DNA of 11,962 nt from Pseudomonadota bacterium (GTDB taxonomy: Bacteria; Pseudomonadota; Alphaproteobacteria; Micropepsales; Micropepsaceae): positions 1 through 11,962 of the forward strand of contig JAKAVI010000171.1 in NCBI GenBank assembly GCA_021817355.1. The letters are read 5' to 3'. This document shows positions 1 to 5,989 of this stretch, piece by piece. Position 1 is the stretch's first letter; each line of letters starts with the position of its first letter. The position numbers were made by a program, and so were the translations under genes. The notes below the pieces were generated by a model. That model ran no database searches. It had not been told where the DNA came from and was given only the letters and a program-made list of their open reading frames with translations.

Positions 1-221
1 GCTGGCTTCAATCCGTCAATTGCCAGACGACTGGCGGGTATGGACAGGACCGGGAGCCGCGCGAGATCGGGCGCTTGGGGCAGTGGCTTGGCGTGATAGA
101 CGGCACAGCCGCAAAGAAGCGCCGCACATCCTGCCACCACCGCAAATACATGGGTCGGCAGACCCCTGACAGGGGAAATATTACGCCACCGACTTGTGAG
201 AAGGATGTGAGGACGGGTCAT
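1..221 (-). CDS. TolC-type outer-membrane efflux lipoprotein, N-terminal fragment
   Basis: The frame opens with an ATG that overlaps the TGA stop of the RND pump gene (ATGA, 4 bases shared) and stays open to the left edge, giving 73 complete codons. Residues about 24-39 form a hydrophobic stretch ending in a lipobox-like LCGC, so Cys39 is probably lipidated after signal peptide II cleavage. The mature start (AVYHAKPLPQAPDL) has the proline-rich look of outer-membrane factor lipoproteins of the TolC/OprM type. In the family this protein forms the trimeric channel that carries substrate across the outer membrane from the RND pump and adaptor. The beta-barrel and helical repeats lie beyond the edge, so the assignment rests on the signal sequence, the 4-base overlap and the operon position. 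The n-region before the hydrophobic core is long (about 23 residues), but I see no better start. Another lipoprotein is possible. Confidence 0.68.
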   Translation of the reverse strand, partial: MTRPHILLTSRWRNISPVRGLPTHVFAVVAGCAALLCGCAVYHAKPLPQAPDLARLPVLSIPASRLAIDGLKP

Positions 222-3200
222 GTGGCCGGTCGCCGTGTGAGCTGTCTGCGCCGCCAATACAGGTAAAGAGCAGGAATGAGGTTTGTGCTGCGCACGGCGC
301 TCCAGGCAATTCCGCCCATGATCACGACCGCAAGACCTTGTTCAGGAGCCGCGCCCTGACCAATCCCGAATGCGGTGGGTAGCATACCGAGGATGGCGGT
401 CACGGCGGTGAGAACAATCGGACGAAACCGCACCGCAATGGCTTCACGTACAGCGTCCTCCAGAGCCATGCCCGCGACTTCGTTCTGTCGGGCCCGGTCA
501 AGAAGCACGATGCTGTGACGTAGTCCGATCCCGATCAGCGTCAGAAAGCCGATGATACCTGTCGCGTTCAGTCCGACCCCGCTCACGATGAGGGCAATGG
601 TGCCTCCGGTAACGGCGAGCGGGATCTCAAGGAGGAGAATTCCGGGAATCAATAGACCCTCGAATTGCAGGACAAGCAGTCCAAGCATGAGGACAAAGGC
701 TGCGGCCGCGGCCAAAAGCAAACCCAGTGCGGCCCGTTCGAGCTGACCGTATAGACCACCGTAGGTGATGCGGTAACCGGGCGGCAGCTTGAGCCCCTCA
801 AGGGCACGGCGGGCGGCAGTAATCGTGCTCGCAAAGGATCCATCAGGCGTCGCCATTATATCCAGCGCCCGCGCCCCCGCGATGTGACGGATCTGATTGG
901 GAGTTTCGACAAGTTTCAGTCGGGCGAGTTGGTCAAGCGGTGTCCAGCCATGGGTGCGGATCGGCAGATGCGAGAGCGCGGAAATGGAGATCTGAGGCGC
1001 CGCAGCCAGACGCATGTAGAGATAAAGGGGAACATTGCCCTCTGGCACTTCGCCGAGGACCTGGCCATTAAGGAGCGGATCGAGCTGGGCATAAAGCGCT
1101 GCCGGTGTGAGCCCATAATGCGCCAGGGCCTGATCGGAAGGGGTGATCTGCAATTGCGTGATCGGATAGCCATCACTGTCGAAGATATCCGAGAGCGCCG
1201 GTACTGTGCGCAGGCGCGCAGCGACCTTTTTGGCCGTGGCACGAAGCGTGCGTACGCGGGCACCAAAAATGTGGATTACGAAAGGTTGGGGCAGTCCTGA
1301 AAGACTTTCGCCAAGGCGTTCTACAGTTGGCGTATCTACCGAAAGCTGAACGCCGGAAAGGCGCGATTCACGCTTGATGCGCTGCCCGATCTGATCAAGA
1401 GCATTTACGCTGACGCCGCGGCGTAACAGTACCTGGATCTCGCCGGCATTTGAAGGCTCGGTGTACGTGGTGCTGGCAGACGAGCCGATCCGGGCATAGA
1501 CATGCGCCACCGCTGGATCCGCAAGGAGCCGGCTGGTCATCTCACCGACCGCGGTGCGAGTGTCAAGTAGCGAACTTCCTGGGGGCAAGGAGAATGACTC
1601 AAGCAGCACGCCCTCATTGGGCAGAGGCAGAAAATTGATGGGAACAAGCAGGAGACCAACGAGGCTTGCAAGAAGCACGCCAAAGGTGATGGCCAAAGAA
1701 AGCCGAGGCCGCCTGGACACAAAGTGAAAAAGTCTCTCATTGTAGTGGCGAGCCCATTCCAGAACGCGGTGTCCACTGCTTGTTCCAGAGCCTGCACGGG
1801 CACCGATAAAGCCAAGACCAAGAGGGATGAAGGAAAGAGAGACCAGGAGTGAGGCGAGAAGCGCAAAGCTCATCGCCAGCGAGAAGGGTACGAAGAAAAG
1901 ACCGACCAGCCCACCGACAAAGAGCAGCGGCACGTAGATGGCGACATTACTCAGCGTGCCGGTGATATCTGGAATAATGATCCGCTTTACACCCCGAAAA
2001 ATTCCCGGCCAGTGGCCATCGCCTGTCTCCCATTGATGATAGATGCTCTCAAGGACGATGATTGCGTCATCGGCGAGAAGTCCTACGGCAACGGTCAAGG
2101 CACCAAGCGTCATCAGGTTAAGGTCTTGCCCCGTGGCGTAGAGCGCCGCAGTTGTAAGAGCCAGTGTGAGGGGAATGCTGAAGGCGAGCACCCAGATTCC
2201 GCGGCCAGCTCCAAGTACCCAGAACAGCACCGCGATCGCCAGCGCCATGCCAATGAAAAGGTTACGTCCCAGGTCAGTGGCGACGAGATGCACGATATGG
2301 CCCTGATCATAGATGCGCACCCAGCGCACTCCATGAGGGAGCTGATCAAGCGTCTTATTGATCGTCGCCCGCACGGCCCTCGTAACGTCGATGGTCGCCG
2401 CACCGGGCTGCTTGATGACGGTCAGTGCCACACTGGGCCGGCCATCAAGCGCCACCGCATTGCGGGTCGGGACCGCGGCGCGCACCACGCGGGCCAGGGC
2501 ACGCAGGGGTATGGGACCATCGGGTCCTGGAACGGCGATGGCTGCGACCTGTCTCACATGGACAGGAAGGTGCCGAGCCTCAATCAGTATATCGTTGTGA
2601 CCCTCGCGGATGTAGCCGGAGGGTTTGAGCAATATGTCGTTGCGAACGGCTGCGGCGATGGCGCTCGCTGACACCCCGTAGCGCCTGAGTTCCCCAAGCT
2701 CAGGTTGAATCCAGAGCGCTTCGTCGCCGGCACCGTACACGTTGACGTATTGCACGCCCTGCAAAGCCCGCAAGGCCGGCGCCACGTTGGTTTCGACCGC
2801 CCGCTGAACTTCAGCGGGCGCGATGCCTGCCGGGATCTCGGCGGTGTAGTCCGCCACTTCATTGATGGCATTGCCCATTATTTGCGCCAGCGGATTGGCG
2901 GCTGGCGGCAATTGTCCACGTGCGCGATCGATCGCGCCATTGACCGCCTGCAAGTCGATGGTCGCGGAGGTACCCTTACGAAAGCGTACATAGATCTCGG
3001 CGACGCCATTACCCATCGTCGAGCGCACGCTTTGCAGCTCGGGAAGTGTCAGGATCTGGCCTTCCAGCGGATAGACAACGAGGTTTTCAAGTTCGCTCGC
3101 GGTCGTTCCGGGCAGATGCACGATGACACTGATTTGCGGAAAGTCGAACTGCGGCAGGACCTCGACCGGAACCTTGACGCAGGCGTAGATGGCCCAGCTG

Positions 3201-3277
3201 ATGACAACGCCGAAGAGCAGAACCCAGAAAAGCGGACGGGTCAGGAAGACGGGCAAGCGGGGGGGTGAAGAGGACAT
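218..3277 (-). CDS. RND-family efflux pump, inner-membrane permease
   Basis: This 1019-residue protein has the usual RND length and layout: an N-terminal membrane helix (about 11-32), a large periplasmic loop (about 33-335), a helix bundle (about 336-550), a second periplasmic loop and a C-terminal helix bundle. Pumps of this family are trimers that export drugs, lipids or metals using the proton gradient. The fourth helix carries GLLADDAIIVLES with two adjacent aspartates (D403, D404), the proton-relay pair of multidrug (HAE1-type) pumps. It lacks the DFG...DGA pattern of CzcA-type metal pumps. The tenth-helix lysine usual in AcrB-like pumps is replaced by Arg920-His921. The start lies 4 bases after the adaptor stop with no clear Shine-Dalgarno sequence, so translation is probably coupled. 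Its stop overlaps the start of the outer-membrane gene. The substrate cannot be read from the sequence. Confidence 0.95.
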   Translation of the reverse strand: MSSSPPRLPVFLTRPLFWVLLFGVVISWAIYACVKVPVEVLPQFDFPQISVIVHLPGTTASELENLVVYPLEGQILTLPELQSVRSTMGNGVAEIYVRFRKGTSATIDLQAVNGAIDRARGQLPPAANPLAQIMGNAINEVADYTAEIPAGIAPAEVQRAVETNVAPALRALQGVQYVNVYGAGDEALWIQPELGELRRYGVSASAIAAAVRNDILLKPSGYIREGHNDILIEARHLPVHVRQVAAIAVPGPDGPIPLRALARVVRAAVPTRNAVALDGRPSVALTVIKQPGAATIDVTRAVRATINKTLDQLPHGVRWVRIYDQGHIVHLVATDLGRNLFIGMALAIAVLFWVLGAGRGIWVLAFSIPLTLALTTAALYATGQDLNLMTLGALTVAVGLLADDAIIVLESIYHQWETGDGHWPGIFRGVKRIIIPDITGTLSNVAIYVPLLFVGGLVGLFFVPFSLAMSFALLASLLVSLSFIPLGLGFIGARAGSGTSSGHRVLEWARHYNERLFHFVSRRPRLSLAITFGVLLASLVGLLLVPINFLPLPNEGVLLESFSLPPGSSLLDTRTAVGEMTSRLLADPAVAHVYARIGSSASTTYTEPSNAGEIQVLLRRGVSVNALDQIGQRIKRESRLSGVQLSVDTPTVERLGESLSGLPQPFVIHIFGARVRTLRATAKKVAARLRTVPALSDIFDSDGYPITQLQITPSDQALAHYGLTPAALYAQLDPLLNGQVLGEVPEGNVPLYLYMRLAAAPQISISALSHLPIRTHGWTPLDQLARLKLVETPNQIRHIAGARALDIMATPDGSFASTITAARRALEGLKLPPGYRITYGGLYGQLERAALGLLLAAAAAFVLMLGLLVLQFEGLLIPGILLLEIPLAVTGGTIALIVSGVGLNATGIIGFLTLIGIGLRHSIVLLDRARQNEVAGMALEDAVREAIAVRFRPIVLTAVTAILGMLPTAFGIGQGAAPEQGLAVVIMGGIAWSAVRSTNLIPALYLYWRRRQLTRRPAT

Positions 3278-3281
3278 GTGG

Positions 3282-4319
3282 CTAGTCGGGCGGCGTATAG
3301 CGCTGCGCGATGTCCTGGTGGAAGGCCAGATACGCGTTTTGGACGAGGACCCTTGTGCCGGGGGTAAGTCCCTGTGCTATCAGTGTCATCCAGCCGTGCG
3401 CGGGGCCCGGCAGAACTGCTTGCCGGCGTTCGCCTTTTGGCGTCAGGACCATAACCCACCACCGCGCGCGATCGAGGATGAGGGCTTGGCTCGGCACTGC
3501 AACCATGCGGCGCATTGGCCCATCGAGCTTGACCTTGCCCCATAGACCGCTGCGCCAGGAGCCCTGCGAAGCTGGAGTCTGGCCAGGTGGTGACACAGGA
3601 ACAAGAACGACCACCTCGCCGCCATCGGGGGCGAGCGACGTGGCAACAGTCCGCACACGTACAGCGATTGGCGCACCGGACACCGGCTTAAAGCGTCCGG
3701 TCATGCCCGGGTGAATGGCCAGCGCATCTTTTCCGTAATAGGTCGCCCTGAGCCACAGCTGACCGGTCTGCAGACTGAGAATGCGCTGGCCCGCAAACAC
3801 CCGCTCGCCGTCGGCGACATCGACCGTCAGCACTTCACCTCTGGCAGGCGCGCGCAGCGTCAGTGTGGCGCGTGCCACCATGAGACGACCACGTGCTGCC
3901 TCATAGGCAGTTTCTGCCATCGCAACACGCTGACGTGTCACGAGGTGAGCTTTTTGTTTGAACCTGTCGGCGGCAAGTGCGATCGCGGCCGCACGAAGGG
4001 CACTGCGATCTCTGGCGAGCAGGCTTTGCGCCTGCACACCGCCGAGAACAGCAAGCACCTGACCTCTTTTGACATCTTCACCGGGTAGTACCAGCTGCTC
4101 CACGACACCGGCCTCAATTGCAGACACGGCACTGACCGCGATCGGCCCAACCTCACCATAGGAGGAAAAGCTTTCCTGTACCTGCTGGGCGCGGACAGTC
4201 ACGCCCAGCGCCCCGCGCGAGTTGTGATCCTGTGCATCATTGTGTGCGGAGGCCGGATGCCCACAGAGCAGGAAAGCCGCCGCGAGCGCCGCAGCGTGTA
4301 ATGAGCCCGGCCTTCTCAC
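3282..4319 (-). CDS. RND periplasmic adaptor (HlyD/membrane fusion protein family)
   Basis: I place the start at a GTG whose last two bases form part of the TGA stop of the M56 gene (GTGA, 4 bases shared), giving 345 residues. The frame extends further upstream but only through the protease gene, and this GTG puts a clean signal peptide at the N-terminus (hydrophobic about 8-20, likely cleavage ASA-HN after residue 25). Two lipoyl-like half motifs (about 57-95 and 152-185) flank a short helical hairpin (about 96-150), followed by beta-barrel and membrane-proximal regions. This is the layout of adaptors that bridge an RND pump and a TolC-type channel in the periplasm. The hairpin is short compared with AcrA, as in many CzcB/CusB-like adaptors. 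It lies between the M56 gene and the pump gene and is certainly cotranscribed with both. Confidence 0.9.
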   Translation of the reverse strand: MRRPGSLHAAALAAAFLLCGHPASAHNDAQDHNSRGALGVTVRAQQVQESFSSYGEVGPIAVSAVSAIEAGVVEQLVLPGEDVKRGQVLAVLGGVQAQSLLARDRSALRAAAIALAADRFKQKAHLVTRQRVAMAETAYEAARGRLMVARATLTLRAPARGEVLTVDVADGERVFAGQRILSLQTGQLWLRATYYGKDALAIHPGMTGRFKPVSGAPIAVRVRTVATSLAPDGGEVVVLVPVSPPGQTPASQGSWRSGLWGKVKLDGPMRRMVAVPSQALILDRARWWVMVLTPKGERRQAVLPGPAHGWMTLIAQGLTPGTRVLVQNAYLAFHQDIAQRYTPPD

Positions 4320-5212
4320 GTTGTTAAGGCCAGAAGGTCCCGCAGCACGGGCGCGCCATAACATGCGCCGATGAGAGCTGCGAGCAGAAGAACCGGTACC
4401 AGGAGAAGGACCGCAGACTGGAACGACAGCCCCGGACCTGCTGCGGACTGGCCATTTTGTGGCAGTGGCGCGAGCAGGCGCGTGACTCGCTCTTGCAGCA
4501 CGCGCCCGTCGCCGAAGAGACGGGCATGAGCAAAATGAGTTCCCCGCCACGCGGCGCGCTCCTTCACTGGCAGCTGGCGTGCAAAACGGATCGACGCCAT
4601 GACCGCAGCGGCCAGATCGGCTCCATCTGTGCCCTGCTGGCGCGCTTCTTCATCGCGTGCAAGCTCGAGCGCAACGAGCCATGTGGTGAAGCGCTGTTGT
4701 GCCGACGGCCATGGCCACTGCAGATCGCTGATGAGTTGGGCAAGCCAGATCCGCAACGGATCACGATGGCCAGCATGGGCGCGCTCATGCGCCAACGCCG
4801 CGCGAATCAGCTGATCGTCGAGCTCTCTGGCCAGAAATGGGGAGAACAGGGTCTGCGGCTGAAGCAGGCCAATGGTCGACACGCCGCTGTCCGGCGACGG
4901 GCGCAACAGCGCCCAGCCCGCCCGGACCAGGGCCCGCCCAAAAATAAACGCGAATGGCAGCCATACACCATAGAGCGTCCACACCCCCAAGCGGTCACGC
5001 ACAGGATCAAGCTGTGTCATGGCCCAGCCGCCAAGCCAGGCGGCGATGATGAGTGCTGGCACAACGGGAGACCACAGTCTGAGCCATGCCCGCCGCTCCA
5101 GCGCGCGGCCGCTCATGTTGCCGGGAGATGGTGCCGGAATCCACGCCACAGCGTGTAGCGCCAAACCACCCAGCAGCATGATGAGCAGGAGCAGGAGCCA
5201 TTCACGTTCCAT
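4316..5212 (-). CDS. BlaR1/MecR1-like M56 family membrane metalloprotease
   Basis: The chosen ATG has a strong Shine-Dalgarno sequence, GGAGGT, on the complement of 5219-5224, 6 bases ahead of it. It overlaps the end of the repressor gene by 11 bases. The 298-residue product has membrane helices at about 4-24, 47-66 and 77-97. A cytoplasmic zinc protease motif follows: HERAH at 142-146, with E183 and D187 (ELARD) as the usual downstream ligand and signature residues. A last helix lies at about 264-284. In MecR1/BlaR1 this domain is activated by beta-lactam binding to an extracellular penicillin-binding domain and leads to loss of the repressor. Here the protein ends just after the last helix, so the C-terminal sensor domain is missing, and the signal must be sensed by the membrane part or by a partner. 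The pairing with a BlaI-type repressor makes the regulatory role likely. Confidence 0.88.
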   Translation of the reverse strand: MEREWLLLLLIMLLGGLALHAVAWIPAPSPGNMSGRALERRAWLRLWSPVVPALIIAAWLGGWAMTQLDPVRDRLGVWTLYGVWLPFAFIFGRALVRAGWALLRPSPDSGVSTIGLLQPQTLFSPFLARELDDQLIRAALAHERAHAGHRDPLRIWLAQLISDLQWPWPSAQQRFTTWLVALELARDEEARQQGTDGADLAAAVMASIRFARQLPVKERAAWRGTHFAHARLFGDGRVLQERVTRLLAPLPQNGQSAAGPGLSFQSAVLLLVPVLLLAALIGACYGAPVLRDLLALTT

Positions 5213-5609
5213 GCTTGGACCTCCGGCGCGCCGCGACCGCCTGCTCAAGGGCATCAAGCAAATCCGGATCGACAGCATCAACCGCTTCGACGAGCGTCGC
5301 CACGGCGGTACGCGGCGCCGGCCCGAGCAGACGGGTTACGAGATTGCGGGCACGGGCGCGTTCCACCGCCTCGCGTGCGATGCGTGGCTGATAAAGGAAT
5401 GCATTGCCCTTGCGGCGCCGGCGGACGAGACCCTTCTCGCGCAGGCGGTCCACTACTTTTGCCGTCGTGGTGTAGACAAGGCCTTCGGGCACCCCCAGCC
5501 GCTCATGCAGCTGCCTGACCGAGGCACTGCCCAAACGCCAGAGTTCACTCAACACAGCGTATTCGAGTTCATCAGATGGCAAGCGGAAGAGGGGTTCGGG
5601 TTCGATCAA
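5202..5609 (-). CDS. BlaI/MecI/CopY-family transcriptional repressor
   Basis: This 135-residue protein has the winged-helix layout of the family: LPSDELEYAVLSELW at 10-24, then VRQLHERLG (32-39) and the recognition part YTTTAKVVDRLREKGLV (46-62), then the basic wing RRRRKGNAFLYQP. The C-terminal half (about 76-125) is the helical dimerisation region. Members bind dyad operators as dimers and are inactivated by proteolysis (BlaI, MecI) or metal (CopY). The start is a TTG at 5609-5607. An in-frame TAA lies two codons upstream, and GGAGG (complement of 5619-5623) sits 9 bases ahead of the TTG. This Shine-Dalgarno sequence lies in the centre of a perfect dyad, so autorepression is likely. No CxC metal-binding tail of the CopY type is present, which argues against copper sensing. 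It is the first gene of the efflux operon. Confidence 0.93.
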   Translation of the reverse strand: MIEPEPLFRLPSDELEYAVLSELWRLGSASVRQLHERLGVPEGLVYTTTAKVVDRLREKGLVRRRRKGNAFLYQPRIAREAVERARARNLVTRLLGPAPRTAVATLVEAVDAVDPDLLDALEQAVAARRRSKHGT

Positions 5610-5610
5610 A

Positions 5611-5632
5611 ATTTACGACCTCCGTCGTAAAT
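5611..5632. promoter_or_regulatory. Candidate repressor operator 1 (perfect dyad over the repressor gene's ribosome binding site)
   Basis: The arms are ATTTACGAC and GTCGTAAAT with a 4-base spacer (CTCC), a perfect 9+4+9 dyad. The repressor gene's GGAGG overlaps the spacer and the last base of one arm, 2 bases from the coding start. BlaI-type repressors bind such dyads as dimers. That this one is bound by the protein encoded next to it is inference. Confidence 0.75.
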
Positions 5633-5635
5633 AGA

Positions 5636-5664
5636 ACCTACGACCGCTGTCGTGGGATTGCAAG
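5636..5664 (-). promoter_or_regulatory. Candidate promoter of the efflux operon
   Basis: On the minus strand TTGCAA (5664-5659) is followed after 17 bases by TAGGTT (5641-5636), a modest match to the -35 and -10 consensus. Transcription would start near 5629 and give a leader of about 20 bases containing GGAGG. The fit with the two dyads supports it, but the -10 match is weak. Confidence 0.4.
5637..5656. promoter_or_regulatory. Candidate repressor operator 2 (second copy of the same dyad)
   Basis: The arms are CCTACGAC and GTCGTGGG around CGCT, matching in 7 of 8 pairs. They share the ACGAC-N4-GTCGT core with operator 1. The two centres are 25 bases apart. It overlaps the proposed -10 and the spacer of the operon promoter. 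Confidence 0.68.
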
Positions 5665-5707
5665 GCCGGCACCCCCGAAGGAAGGAGGGCTGCAAAAAGA
5701 CCTGTCC

Positions 5708-5770
5708 GCCGCAAAATCTGACCGAACGCCGTCGCTGGTGCCGCAAAATCGCGCTTGTCCAGGCAAAATC
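5708..5770. repeat. Short direct repeats in the divergent intergenic region
   Basis: GCCGCAAAATC occurs at 5708-5718 and 5740-5750, and its core GCAAAATC returns at 5763-5770. The start-to-start distances of the CAAAATC core are 32 and 20 bases, about three and two helical turns. They could be regulator binding sites for the plus-strand gene or chance. The rest of 5657-5989 holds no gene I can see. Confidence 0.4.
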
Positions 5771-5809
5771 CCTAGCCGGTATTTGCCCAAGGCTGGAGCG
5801 CAATATTGT

Positions 5810-5839
5810 GAATTCGGCGTGAGAATTCGGCGTGAGAAT
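5810..5839. repeat. Tandem 13-base duplication
   Basis: GAATTCGGCGTGA stands twice in a row (5810-5822, 5823-5835), followed by the first four bases of a third copy. It lies in the intergenic region upstream of the DedA-PAP2 gene. It is most likely a slippage duplication; a role is not visible. Confidence 0.85.
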
Positions 5840-5891
5840 GAAGACAGCCGGGCGGACAGGGCGGTGGCGAAGGCGCGACAGAGGCGCCGCC

Positions 5892-5927
5892 TTGCCGTGA
5901 TCCCTGGGGACTTATAAGTTGCCAGGG
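5892..5927 (+). promoter_or_regulatory. Imperfect palindrome over a candidate promoter for the DedA-PAP2 gene
   Basis: CCCTGG (5902-5907) and CCAGGG (5922-5927) flank the centred palindrome ACTTATAAGT (5910-5919), so 22 of 26 positions are symmetric. TATAAG (5913-5918) could be a -10, with TTGCCG (5892-5897) as a -35 at a short 15-base spacing. The symmetric site would then be an operator. Both calls are tentative. Confidence 0.4.
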
Positions 5928-5989
5928 CGGCGGCAAAGGATGCACATTTGGAGCAGGACTGGCCGCTGCGGTGAGGAAACCGCGCGGGC

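Noticed and set aside
4320..4550. Upstream extension of the adaptor gene to the ATG at 4550
   Set aside because: It would run 77 codons inside the M56 gene and put the signal peptide in mid-protein; the GTG at 4319 fits far better.
5213..5281. Longer start for the M56 protease
   Set aside because: The extra 23 residues are basic, overlap the repressor gene and precede a start with a strong Shine-Dalgarno sequence and a hydrophobic N-terminus.
5202..5609. CopY-type copper control of the operon
   Set aside because: The repressor lacks a CxC metal-binding tail, and the pump lacks the metal-type fourth-helix motif.
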